From: Colwellia sp. 12G3
Lineage (GTDB): Bacteria > Pseudomonadota > Gammaproteobacteria > Enterobacterales > Alteromonadaceae
NCBI RefSeq assembly: GCF_002836775.1
Contig: NZ_PJAQ01000003.1
Coordinates: 27,868 to 91,867 of the forward strand
Direction: 5' to 3'
DNA length: 64,000 bases
Shown: positions 55,940 to 64,000 of the stretch, one piece after another
How positions within the stretch are numbered: position 1 is the stretch's first letter
Layout of the letters: every line of letters begins with the position of its first letter
Notes under the pieces: generated by a model
What the model was told of the DNA's origin: nothing
The model's database searches: none
The model's input: only the letters and a program-made list of their open reading frames with translations
Program-made: the position numbers and the translations under genes

Positions 55940-57232
55940 TTATATCACTTTAAGACTACTAACATCTTGTTTAGCGTTTAGGTCTTTCGGTACATTTCTA
56001 TCTGAAAGGTTTTCATCAGCCAAGTTTTCTTCAACCACGCCATGTTCAGAAATATTTAGCCCGATAATTTCATGAGGTAAGCTCACTCTGATTGGATAAA
56101 TCTTGTTAATGAGAAACATCAAAGAATAGGTGACACCTAGTGTCCAAACGGCACAACTAGCAATACCTAAAAATTGTACTTGAACTTGTTCAAAACGGGT
56201 AAGTCCAGTCGCTAAAACCTCTAAGTCGCCATATAAACCTACAGCTAAAGTACCCCATATACCCGCACCTAAATGTACAGGAATAGCACCAACAGCATCG
56301 TCAATTTGTCGATATTCTAAAAATTGCTCAACACCAATAACTATCATACCTCCCACCAAACCTATCATTACCGCTGCAGGTGTCGATACAGCAAAGCAAC
56401 CCGCAGTAATAGCGACTAAACCACCTAAGCAGCCGTTCATAAATTGAGTGACATTGAGTTTATTTTGTACCGCATAACCGAGCAATCCCGCTGAACACGC
56501 TCCAACAGAGCCAGCAATTACGGTATTAACAATAATCAGGGAAACTTGGCTATTTAATGCTAAGGTGCTACCGCCATTAAATCCTAACCAGCCGATAAAA
56601 AGTAAAACCGTACCTAGTGTGGCTTGCGATAAGCTCGAATGTTTAATGGGGATAGCTTTACCATTTTCATTAAAGCGGCCATGACGAGAGCCTATAATTA
56701 ACAGAATAGCTAACGCTGCCCAACCACCCACACTATGAACAACAGTAGAGCCAGCAAAATCAATGAACCCCTTGGAATTTAACCAGCCGTTAGCTACTCC
56801 TTGATCTAAACCAGCCCATGCCCAATGACCAAAAACGGGGTAGACTAATCCGGCAATCACTAAGGTGATAAGGACGTAAGCACCAAACTTAATTCTTTCA
56901 GCGATAGCGCCAGAAATTATGGTAACAGAAGCACCACAGAACATGACTTGAAAAACAAAGAATGCCCCAGCCATCATTGGTGTGGATTGAAAGTCAATGG
57001 CAAAACCTGTCGTACCAAAAATTCCATTAGCACTAATGCCAAACATTAAGGCGAAGCTAAAGAGCCAATAAATAAATGTTGTTAGACAAAAATCAGCCAA
57101 ATTCTTGATGGCAACATTAATGCTATTTTTACTGCGCGTTAAGCCACTTTCTAAGCATAAAAATCCAGCTTGCATTAGAAAAACTAAAGCACTACAAATA
57201 ATAATCCAAAGAAAATCTACTTCTTGCTGCAT
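55940..57232 (-). CDS. amt: ammonium transporter (Amt family)
   Basis: This 430-residue membrane protein has about eleven helices and Amt hallmarks: FLMQAGFLCLESGLTRSKNS, the pore histidines in STVVHSVGGWAAL and AIPVHLGAGIWGT, and WLGFNGGS. The C-terminal tail of about 45 residues is acidic and variable. There is no glnK gene beside it, which is the usual partner. Instead a hybrid kinase follows. This suggests the transporter may act as an ammonium sensor for the kinase, as in Amt-kinase fusions, or simply that the operon answers to nitrogen. Confidence 0.95.
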   Translation of the reverse strand: MQQEVDFLWIIICSALVFLMQAGFLCLESGLTRSKNSINVAIKNLADFCLTTFIYWLFSFALMFGISANGIFGTTGFAIDFQSTPMMAGAFFVFQVMFCGASVTIISGAIAERIKFGAYVLITLVIAGLVYPVFGHWAWAGLDQGVANGWLNSKGFIDFAGSTVVHSVGGWAALAILLIIGSRHGRFNENGKAIPIKHSSLSQATLGTVLLFIGWLGFNGGSTLALNSQVSLIIVNTVIAGSVGACSAGLLGYAVQNKLNVTQFMNGCLGGLVAITAGCFAVSTPAAVMIGLVGGMIVIGVEQFLEYRQIDDAVGAIPVHLGAGIWGTLAVGLYGDLEVLATGLTRFEQVQVQFLGIASCAVWTLGVTYSLMFLINKIYPIRVSLPHEIIGLNISEHGVVEENLADENLSDRNVPKDLNAKQDVSSLKVI

Positions 57233-57280
57233 ATAGACTGACCCACCATATTACCTTGTTGCAATTAGTTTCGATTAAAA

Positions 57281-57304
57281 ATCAATATCAATATCAATAT
57301 CAAT
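57281..57304. repeat. (ATCAAT)4 tandem repeat
   Basis: Four exact hexamers lie 49-72 bases upstream of the amt start, in its presumed leader or promoter region. Confidence 0.9.
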
Positions 57305-57387
57305 GGTATAAGCTTTCTAATTCGCAGTATAGCCAGCTTAAACATCTGGCTAGTAAGTCATTCGTATGACCAAAAGTCATTGAAAAT

Positions 57388-57516
57388 TCAAGTGCCAAGA
57401 TAGTTATTCATTGCAGCGACATTAGTAGATAAGCCATCACCAGTTACTTGTGTCGGTAATTCGCACATACCCGCTATTAATGTGGCTGGATATATCAGTA
57501 TCTGTGAATTTTTCAT
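57388..57516 (-). CDS. possible 42-residue small protein upstream of amt
   Basis: An ATG at 57516, with AGG 8 bases upstream, opens a 42-codon frame ending in TGA at 57388. The product (start MKNSQILIYPATLIAGMCEL) has a short hydrophobic N-terminal stretch and an Asn/Gly/Thr-rich tail. It is not recognised. It could be a real small protein or leader peptide, or chance. Confidence 0.25.
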   Translation of the reverse strand: MKNSQILIYPATLIAGMCELPTQVTGDGLSTNVAAMNNYLGT

Positions 57517-57629
57517 ACAGTTAGCCTATCGTTCTTGTTTACTAACAGACTAGATTACAATCCCATATATATCAAAAAAATAGCATTATTTGTTTATAAA
57601 CAAATAATATTGCTAAAGTTGAAGAGTCC

Positions 57630-59273
57630 TTATTTTTTCTGATGAAATTCAGGTGATGTTAAAATGTAGACATCATTAACATAGAATTGTTCTGCACTAC
57701 TACTTTGCCACCAGTTTTTCCATGCTTCATTGGCTATATCTCCATCCAATAAAGCATTATCTTTAAGTGGCGTAATAAGGCTACCTGTAGACATTAATGT
57801 ACCGTAGGGAGAACGGCGTTTGATCATTTGTGGTAAAAGTTTGCAGGGATCATCAAGCCCCATACTGCCTACCAATTCATAAAAGCTTTCTAAGGTATTA
57901 TGGTGAAAGTTTTTTACGCGATCACTTTTTGACTTTATATCAATTGCTTTGGCTCTAGCGGGATCTTGTGTTGCAACCCCTGTTGGACAGTTATTGGTAT
58001 TACAATGCCTTGATTGAATACAGCCTATTGCCATCATCATGGTTCTTGCAGCATTAACTAAATCGGCACCTGCAGCAATTTTTGCTAACAAATCAAAACC
58101 TGTGGCTGTTTTTCCTGAGGCAATAATTTTAACTTTATCGCGTAGACCAACACCCACTAATGCATTATTGACAAAGTGTACTCCTTCAAGGCAAATCATA
58201 CCAAGGCGATTAGAGAACTCAACTGGCGCTGCGCCTGTGCCTCCTTCTGCGCCATCGACAGTGATAAAATCAGGGGTAATACCTGTTTCTAACATCGCTT
58301 TACAAATACTCAAAAATTCCGCCGGATTTCCTATACAGAGCTTAAAACCAACAGGTTTTCCACCGCTTAAGCTACGTAATTGTTGCACAAATGCCAACAG
58401 CGCTTTAGGAGAGGTACACTCCGGATTAACCGCTGGAGATATACAGTCTTTATCTTTTGAAATATGTCTAATACGGGCAATTTCATCAGTGATTTTTTCT
58501 TTCGGTAATACACCACCATGACCTGGTTTGGCTCCTTGGCTTAACTTTATTTCGATCATTTTTATTTGAGGTAGTTTAGCGGTTGCCTCGAAGCTAGTGG
58601 GATTAAAGCGTCCATTTTCATCACGACAACCGAAAAGCCCAGTGCCTAACTGCCAAACAATATCGCCACCATGTTTTAAATGATAAGGGCTCGCAGCACC
58701 TTCACCAGTATTATGATAACAACCCGCTTTTTTAGCCCCTAAATTAAGCGCTTCAATAGCATTAGTGCTTAATGAGCCAAAACTCATCGCTGAAATATTT
58801 AAGTAAGATGCAGAGTAAGGCTGTTGACAGCTATCACCACCAATAGATACTCGTTTCGCGCTTTCTTTAATATGCGTAGGCGATAATGAATGCCACAAGC
58901 TTAAATAGTTACCCTCAACAAGGTTACGTTGGGTACCAAAGGCAATAGTATCACGCACATTTTTAGCGCGTTGATACACTAAGGTGCGTTGCTCTCGATT
59001 AAAAGGACGCTCTTCGGTGTCATTAGCAATAAAGTATTGCTGAATTTCAACGCGATAAGATTCAAGAAAATAACGTAAATAAGCCACTACAGGATAAAGC
59101 CGATTCAAACTATGGGGACTGTAAAAAACGTCATAAAGTCCTATAAGACTATAGAGTAACGTAGAGAGTAGTAACGCTACACTTAAAAAACTCGGGTTGT
59201 ACATATAAAGGTAACCAGCGATAAAATTGCCAATACTGACAATTATCCACAGAAATTTTTGCATTATGGTCAT
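57630..59273 (-). CDS. FMN-binding glutamate-synthase-family protein
   Basis: This 547-residue protein has two N-terminal membrane helices (about 6-23 and 27-46) and a GltB-type FMN/synthase barrel. Motifs: ISAMSFGSLSTNAIEALN, GEGAASPYH, the loop KLSQGAKPGHGGVLP, and VDGAEGGTGAAPVEF. Near the end, the 3Fe-4S ligands appear in CIQSRHCNTNNCPTG. It lacks the amidotransferase domain of true glutamate synthase, so its nitrogen donor and product are uncertain. AAGGATG precedes the ATG. It lies upstream of amt on the same strand, suggesting a nitrogen-related cluster. Confidence 0.9.
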   Translation of the reverse strand: MTIMQKFLWIIVSIGNFIAGYLYMYNPSFLSVALLLSTLLYSLIGLYDVFYSPHSLNRLYPVVAYLRYFLESYRVEIQQYFIANDTEERPFNREQRTLVYQRAKNVRDTIAFGTQRNLVEGNYLSLWHSLSPTHIKESAKRVSIGGDSCQQPYSASYLNISAMSFGSLSTNAIEALNLGAKKAGCYHNTGEGAASPYHLKHGGDIVWQLGTGLFGCRDENGRFNPTSFEATAKLPQIKMIEIKLSQGAKPGHGGVLPKEKITDEIARIRHISKDKDCISPAVNPECTSPKALLAFVQQLRSLSGGKPVGFKLCIGNPAEFLSICKAMLETGITPDFITVDGAEGGTGAAPVEFSNRLGMICLEGVHFVNNALVGVGLRDKVKIIASGKTATGFDLLAKIAAGADLVNAARTMMMAIGCIQSRHCNTNNCPTGVATQDPARAKAIDIKSKSDRVKNFHHNTLESFYELVGSMGLDDPCKLLPQMIKRRSPYGTLMSTGSLITPLKDNALLDGDIANEAWKNWWQSSSAEQFYVNDVYILTSPEFHQKK

Positions 59274-59414
59274 GAAACATCCTTATAAAATTATATTTAT
59301 TATATAAATCAAACGCATTAATCAAATAGCTTATGGGTAATAACTTACCATTATTCACACTTCCTTGAATACGATATTTTTTATAAACGAGATAATCAAG
59401 CCAAATTTTAGTTA

Positions 59415-59443
59415 TAAAAAAAGGCAACCGTGGTTGCCTTTTT
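59415..59443 (-). terminator. rho-independent terminator of the DEAD-box helicase gene
   Basis: AAGGCAACC/GGTTGCCTT with a tight loop and A/T runs. The T-run follows the stem on the minus strand, 62 bases after the helicase stop. Confidence 0.88.
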
Positions 59444-59504
59444 ATCTTGATGTTAACTTAAGGTGCTAGCTGAAGCTGTTAACTAAATTAACAACCAAAC
59501 AGTG

Positions 59505-60851
59505 TTAATCCTGTTCTTTTTTAGTCGAATCTTCAATTTGATCTGGTGTTAACTTCTTACGTTTAATAATTTTCATTGCGCCAGCATCTTGTATATCAAG
59601 GAAAGTCTTTTTGATGACTTTTCTTGGTTTATTGGCAACTGGCTTTTTGTTTTGTACAACATTATCAGCCGCTTTGACCGCTTTGGGTTTTTTCGGTTTT
59701 AAGCCTTTAAACTTAACCTTAATACCTTCAACTTTAGTAAAGCTAATTGTTTGCTGTAAAAAAGCCTCTACATTCTTAAGGCTTAACCAATCATTTGGAC
59801 CGACCAATGAAATCGCATCACCTTTCGTTCCTGCACGGCCTGTTCGGCCAATACGGTGAACAAATTCTTCAGTATGCTTTGGCATGTCAAAATTAATCAC
59901 GTGCGATACATTAATTAAATCAAGACCGCGTGAGGCTAAATCAGTCGTTACCAATATTTTATGTTGACCTTTAGCAAAGCTGTCCATAATTTGATTACGC
60001 TGACCTTGATTTAACTCACCACTTAAGGCAACCGCATTAAGGTCTTGTTCCATTAGTAACTTAGCTAAACGTTCAGTATCACTGCGTGTTGCTGTGAATA
60101 TGATGATTTGCTGTGATTTTTCAGTAACTAAAAAGTGCTGTAATAACGCTTCTTTCTGCGTGAGATTATCAGCAAGATAAAAACGTTTAGTAATGTCTTC
60201 ATGTTCAGTATGAGCCGATTCGATAGCAACACGTTTAGGCTTTTTTAATAGCTCTTTTGCAAAGTCATTAACTTGCGCATGATCTAAAGTTGCTGAAAAC
60301 AATAAGGTTTGACGTTTACGATGATCGGCTGCATTATTTATCTGCGTAAGCTCTTTACTAAAGCCTAAATCAAGCATGCGATCTGCTTCATCTAAAATAA
60401 GTAGTTCTAAACCATTTAAATGGAAGTGACCTTGCGTTAAATGGTCCGCTAACCGCCCAGGTGTTGCAACAATAAACTCTGGCTCTTTCTGCAGCACTTT
60501 GACTTGGTCGTTAAAGTTTTCACCACCTAAAATTAATACTGCTTTATATTGAGTATTCGCCGTAAACAAACGCAGTTGACTAAATACTTGTTTAGCTAAT
60601 TCACGTGTTGGCGTTAAAATTACCACACGTGGATCACGCTTTGACAGAGCACGATTCTTATTTAATCGCTGTAAAGCAGGAATAATAAACGCTAACGTTT
60701 TACCTGAGCCTGTTTTAGAAGAAGCAATTAAATCATGCCCCGCCATTGCCGCAGGAATTGCCTGTTGCTGAATTTGAGTTGGTTCGTTAAAACCCATATG
60801 CTCAATGGTACTCATTAAAGCACTGTCTAAACCAAAATCACTAAATTGCAC
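59505..60851 (-). CDS. DEAD-box ATP-dependent RNA helicase
   Basis: This 448-residue helicase has the Q motif (FNEPTQIQQQAIP), Walker A (ASSKTGSGKT), TPTRELA, TPGR, DEAD, SAT, and the C-terminal motifs TDLASRGLDL and HRIGRTGRAG. It ends in a basic tail of about 75 residues. Similarity is greatest to the SrmB/RhlE kind involved in ribosome assembly or cold-related RNA unfolding; I cannot assign which one. The start is GTG at 60851, with AGGAGA 8 bases upstream. It is 78 bases downstream of gltX on the same strand. Confidence 0.93.
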   Translation of the reverse strand: MQFSDFGLDSALMSTIEHMGFNEPTQIQQQAIPAAMAGHDLIASSKTGSGKTLAFIIPALQRLNKNRALSKRDPRVVILTPTRELAKQVFSQLRLFTANTQYKAVLILGGENFNDQVKVLQKEPEFIVATPGRLADHLTQGHFHLNGLELLILDEADRMLDLGFSKELTQINNAADHRKRQTLLFSATLDHAQVNDFAKELLKKPKRVAIESAHTEHEDITKRFYLADNLTQKEALLQHFLVTEKSQQIIIFTATRSDTERLAKLLMEQDLNAVALSGELNQGQRNQIMDSFAKGQHKILVTTDLASRGLDLINVSHVINFDMPKHTEEFVHRIGRTGRAGTKGDAISLVGPNDWLSLKNVEAFLQQTISFTKVEGIKVKFKGLKPKKPKAVKAADNVVQNKKPVANKPRKVIKKTFLDIQDAGAMKIIKRKKLTPDQIEDSTKKEQD

Positions 60852-60929
60852 TCGGCATTCTCCTAAACTTATTTAAAGTGGTTAAACTCATCGTTAGACC
60901 ACTCTTTAGACTAATCATGAAAGATGTCA

Positions 60930-62342
60930 TTAACCGGCTGAAATTCTTGCTTCTAGTACCACTAACGCTTGGTCTATTCTTTCTAATACTTTGCTTTGAT
61001 CTAACAAGGCTAAAGTAATATCCAGTGATGGAGAGTTACCGCCACCTGTGGCAGCTACACGTAATGGCATACCAACTTTACCCATGCCCAACTCTAATTC
61101 TACCGCGGTATCGTTAATTGCTGCATGAATAAGCTCTGGCGTCCAATCAGTTAAGGCAGCTAATTTTGCTTTAACTAACATCATTGGTTCTTTAACGACA
61201 GGACGTAAATGCTTTTTAACAGATTTTGCATCCAGTTCAGTAAAATCTTCATAAAAATAGCGTGAAATGTCTGCCATTTCTTTGAGTGTTTTAACACGAT
61301 CAGCTTGAATTTTAACAACGTCAGCTAACGCTGGACCATTGTCAGTATTAATACCTTGATCAGCCATATGCCATGCAAGATGCTTTGCAACATACTCAGG
61401 GTCCATTGTTTTCATGTAATGCTGATTAACCCAGATAAGTTTATCGGTATTAAAACCAGAAGCTGCACGGTTACAATCTTTTAAATCAAATAACTCAATC
61501 ATTTCTTCACGAGAGAATATTTCTTGATCACCATGAGACCAACCTAAACGTACTAAGTAGTTTAGTAAGGCTTCAGGTAAATAACCGTCATCACGATATT
61601 GCATAACACCAACAGCGCCATGACGCTTAGATAATCGTTTACCGTCATCACCTAAAATCATTGGAATATGCGCATATTCAGGAATATCAGCACCCAATGC
61701 AGTAAGGATGTTAATTTGCTTAGGGGTATTACTAATATGATCATCACCACGAACAACATGTGATACTTTCATATCCCAGTCATCAACAACAACCGTTAAG
61801 TTATACGTTGGGGTACCGTCAGAGCGAGCAAGGATTAAATCATCTAATTGGTCATTGCTGATAGTGATATCACCTTTAACCATATCTTTGATAACAACGT
61901 CGCCACCAATAGGGTTTTTAAAGCGAATAACAAAAGGTTTATCTGTTGGGTGATCGGTACGGTCACGCCATAAACCATTATATTTTTCTATGCCGCCTGC
62001 AGCTTTGGCTGCTTCACGCATTACATCAACTTCTTCGCTGGTGCTATAACAACGATAAGCATTACCCGATACAAGTAACTGTTCAATAACTTCTTTATAA
62101 CGATCAAAACGTTCCGTTTGAAAATATGGACCATGTGTCCATTTAAGATCTAACCAGTTCATACCATCCATAATGGCATCAACAGAAGCTTGGGTTGAAC
62201 GCTCTAAATCGGTATCTTCGATACGAAGAATAAAGTCACCGCCATTTTTCTGGGCATATAACCAACTATATAAGGCAGTACGAGCACCACCAACATGTAA
62301 ATAACCGGTTGGGCTTGGGGCAAAGCGTGTTGTTAAAGTCAT
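60930..62342 (-). CDS. gltX: glutamate--tRNA ligase
   Basis: This 470-residue class I aminoacyl-tRNA synthetase has a HIGH-like motif in [14 protein letters not shown] (about residues 9-22), the KMSKS-like motif KRLSKRHG (about 236-243), and [20 protein letters not shown]. It charges tRNA-Glu. It lies next to a tRNA-Val cluster, as in E. coli. Confidence 0.98.
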   Translation of the reverse strand: MTLTTRFAPSPTGYLHVGGARTALYSWLYAQKNGGDFILRIEDTDLERSTQASVDAIMDGMNWLDLKWTHGPYFQTERFDRYKEVIEQLLVSGNAYRCYSTSEEVDVMREAAKAAGGIEKYNGLWRDRTDHPTDKPFVIRFKNPIGGDVVIKDMVKGDITISNDQLDDLILARSDGTPTYNLTVVVDDWDMKVSHVVRGDDHISNTPKQINILTALGADIPEYAHIPMILGDDGKRLSKRHGAVGVMQYRDDGYLPEALLNYLVRLGWSHGDQEIFSREEMIELFDLKDCNRAASGFNTDKLIWVNQHYMKTMDPEYVAKHLAWHMADQGINTDNGPALADVVKIQADRVKTLKEMADISRYFYEDFTELDAKSVKKHLRPVVKEPMMLVKAKLAALTDWTPELIHAAINDTAVELELGMGKVGMPLRVAATGGGNSPSLDITLALLDQSKVLERIDQALVVLEARISAG

Positions 62343-62803
62343 AAAAATCTCTACAGGGTGTCACTAACAACGTCTAATTGACGATGTCAGGAGTATGAAT
62401 CATAAAATTGGGGGCATTTTAGCATCGCACCTAAGTTAATTCATCACTTTGATGTAATTAAATAGTTTATCTTTACAACATGTTTATTGATTGGTTATAG
62501 CTATAAATACTTGAGTGATAATTATGGTGTTTTCTGTGTAAAATATAGTATTACAATCAAGAGGCATGTTTCAAAATATCTTTTTGGTAGGGTGACGTAA
62601 TCAAATCATAGAATGACTATGTTTGAATTATCGTCCTTACATAAAGTGATTTAAACTCCCTCTAAAATCAAATACTTTGTATGGTAGCCGTTGCAAATTT
62701 ATGATTTTATTTTTGAGAACGACCAAGTTGTCTCGAAGGTAATAAATGCTATGCTAACGTTTTACAATGCTAAATTTACTGTCTAATCAAGCGGGTAGTC
62801 TCA
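62343..62803. other. 461-bp intergenic region between gltX and the secreted 2H-like gene
   Basis: It is AT-rich, with no open frame of note on either strand. It must hold the divergent promoters of the two flanking genes, but I cannot pick them out with confidence. Confidence 0.6.
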
Positions 62804-63418
62804 ATGAAAACAATCAATAACATAGCCAGTTTAACAGGTGTTTTATTCACTATAGTAATATTTTGCCAAACGAGTTTAGCTGCAAATACAACATCAGAGT
62901 ACCTAGTTAATAATAACGACAATCAAATTAAAGAAGAGCTTATGCCTGAGATTGATGCAGCTGATAAAAAAACATTAGTTAAGTTAATTCAAATAGAGAT
63001 AGTTAAATTAACTGACAATAGTGGTTTAACGTATGTCGGTGGAAAAGTGAACCCTGCCGACCTTGAGCTATATTTATCCCAAATGGAAAAAATATTAGGT
63101 GATGACTTTGCACTCTATCGACAAAATCAAAGTGCTAGAGATCATCAGACTTTCCACATGACCTTAATTAACCCTTATGAATACCAATTATTGACAAAAA
63201 ATATCGCTATAGGATCAAGGTTATCCGTCTCATTAAATGGCTTAGGTCGAGTACGTCAGGATGATAAAACAAGCTATTTTGTTGTTGCGCAATCCTCACA
63301 GGCGACCAGTTACCGTCAAGGTTTAGTGTTAAGCAATAAAGACTTCCATGTAACCTTAGGTTTTAACCCAAGCGATATTTATGGTGTTAATAAGGGAATA
63401 GGATCTCTTATTGAATAA
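62804..63418 (+). CDS. exported protein with two HxT motifs (2H phosphoesterase-like)
   Basis: This 204-residue protein has an N-terminal signal peptide (LTGVLFTIVIFCQTSLA, cleavage about residue 27). Its core has two H-x-T-hydrophobic motifs 64 residues apart: FHMTLINP (His118) and FHVTLGFNPSDIYGV (His182). That spacing and sequence is the mark of the 2H phosphoesterase fold, whose members act on 2',3'-cyclic nucleotides or RNA ends. A signal peptide is unusual for that fold. The catalytic role is inferred. A 12-bp hairpin follows the stop. Confidence 0.72.
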   Translation: MKTINNIASLTGVLFTIVIFCQTSLAANTTSEYLVNNNDNQIKEELMPEIDAADKKTLVKLIQIEIVKLTDNSGLTYVGGKVNPADLELYLSQMEKILGDDFALYRQNQSARDHQTFHMTLINPYEYQLLTKNIAIGSRLSVSLNGLGRVRQDDKTSYFVVAQSSQATSYRQGLVLSNKDFHVTLGFNPSDIYGVNKGIGSLIE

Positions 63419-63877
63419 TAAATCCCTATACAATTGTATGCTATTCTGAAGAGCATACAATTGGCTGACATTATCTAAAATAACGACTCTGTAAATTTAA
63501 TTCAAGATAACATCTATGACTAATTAGTTCCGCTCAACGCATAGCCTAGTGAGCATTTAGATTAAAACTTTTTTCACTAAAACGCCTTTCCAACATAAAA
63601 ATCATTTTTACTTTATTGCACGAAAATAATTAGCTTCGTTTTGTAATGCAAGTTTATTACCGGTCGTAAACCCTATAAAAATTAATCTTAAAATGACGGC
63701 ATGTTTTAATTTAAATTTGGCTGAAAATTTAATATAAAAATAAATTCAGATAAATATGGCTTTAAAATATAGAATCAAAAAATCAAGTGGTGGTCGATAA
63801 TAGAATGTAACAAGTGACAAATAGTACAGGTATGTATTAGGTGATTTGTTGTTGGATTATACTAGGAAGAAAAAAGA
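63419..63877. other. 459-bp intergenic region downstream of the 2H-like gene
   Basis: It contains a 12-bp perfect inverted repeat near the left end and otherwise AT-rich sequence without a credible gene. The tRNA cluster transcribes into it from the right. Confidence 0.6.
63431..63463. repeat. 12-bp inverted repeat after the 2H-like gene
   Basis: CAATTGTATGCT and AGCATACAATTG with a 9-base loop, 12 bases after the stop. It could act as a terminator, but there is no T-run on either side. Confidence 0.65.
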
Positions 63878-63953
63878 TGGTGGACGATACTGGGCTTGAA
63901 CCAGTGACCCCCGCCTTGTAAGGGCGGTGCTCTCCCAACTGAGCTAATCGTCC
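63878..63953 (-). tRNA. tRNA-Val (anticodon TAC)
   Basis: This 76-base tRNA includes an encoded CCA. The acceptor stem is GGACGAT/ATCGTCC, with D-loop segment TAGCTCAGTTGGGAGAGC, anticodon stem CCGCC/GGCGG around CTTACAA (anticodon at 63918-63920), and T-arm with GGTTCAAGCCC. It is very similar to E. coli tRNA-Val(UAC). Confidence 0.96.
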
Positions 63954-63983
63954 ATTTTAGTTTTAATTCTTTATGGAAAAGAA

Positions 63984-64000
63984 TGGTGGACGATACTGGG
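63984..64000 (-). tRNA. 3' end of a second tRNA-Val, cut by the window edge
   Basis: The last 17 bases repeat exactly the 3' end (CCA, acceptor and T-arm start) of the tRNA-Val at 63878-63953. This indicates a tandem tRNA-Val array with a 30-base spacer. Confidence 0.85.

Larger units (their letters stand above)
57233..57629. other. 397-bp region between the glutamate-synthase-like gene and amt
   Basis: It contains a fourfold ATCAAT repeat (57281-57304) and a possible 42-codon minus-strand frame (57388-57516). The promoter for the amt run must lie here. A GTGCCA at 57392-57397 gives a minus-strand TGGCAC, but no good -12 sigma-54 element follows. Confidence 0.55.

Noticed and set aside
57380..57400. 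Sigma-54 promoter for amt
   Set aside because: TGGCAC is present on the minus strand, but the -12 part reads TTTTC rather than TTGC, so the match is only half.
58039..58521. 160-codon plus-strand frame within the glutamate-synthase-like gene
   Set aside because: It is a shadow of a strongly conserved enzyme core, Pro/Ser-rich and without family features.

Overview
The window is a stretch of gammaproteobacterial chromosome. Its AT-rich base composition, its gene families and its gene order (gcvR-bcp-perM-bepA-arsC-hda-purM-purN, yfbV/ackA-pta, gltX beside tRNA-Val) point to a marine Alteromonadales bacterium, most likely Colwellia or a close relative. This is an inference from content; no database search was possible. 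Nearly all of it is ordinary, densely packed chromosome with no prophage, no intact transposase and no CRISPR array.

Layout. 1-3.3 kb: tail of a VWA/TPR protein, a BatD-like protein, and an ECF sigma factor overlapping a DUF3379 membrane protein. 3.4-7.3 kb: an S9 peptidase lipoprotein, a YchJ protein with an odd SEC-C motif and a VC2046-family protein. 7.4-9.6 kb: an RstAB-type two-component pair with a terminator-like hairpin between the genes. 9.9-19.5 kb: xthA-rlmA, yfbV, ackA-pta, an ACT protein, yffB-dapE, an M15 peptidase and a DUF2897 protein. 19.5-22.8 kb: bamC, gcvR and bcp, flanked by two roughly 315-bp palindromic repeat elements that share rearranged modules. 22.8-34.9 kb: mgsA-perM, a TusA-like protein, bepA-arsC-DUF2069 and a lipoprotein with an HELAH motif, then hda-DUF2066 divergent from purMN, and a DUF3108 protein. 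35-40.6 kb: a sulA-like SOS gene under a near-perfect LexA box, a DUF885 lipoprotein and a YgiQ radical-SAM protein.

40.6-59.3 kb is rich in signalling genes. A CheY-CheC-hybrid kinase operon (40.6-43.7 kb) is followed by ybiT and rlmJ. Next comes a SLOG-like/4-TM protein divergent from a voltage-gated-type K+ channel (47.1-49.8 kb). Last is a minus-strand run (57.2-49.9 kb): amt, an 1182-aa hybrid kinase, a CheY-like regulator, a protein with two HisKA-like segments, a receiver and a DUF4062 domain, and a C1q/TNF-like small protein. This run, preceded by an FMN-dependent glutamate-synthase-like gene, is the best candidate for an undescribed system. It resembles a split ammonium-transporter/kinase sensor whose final output is a TIR-like DUF4062 module.

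59.5-64 kb: a DEAD-box helicase, gltX, a secreted protein with two HxT motifs (2H phosphoesterase-like), and a tandem tRNA-Val array cut by the window edge.
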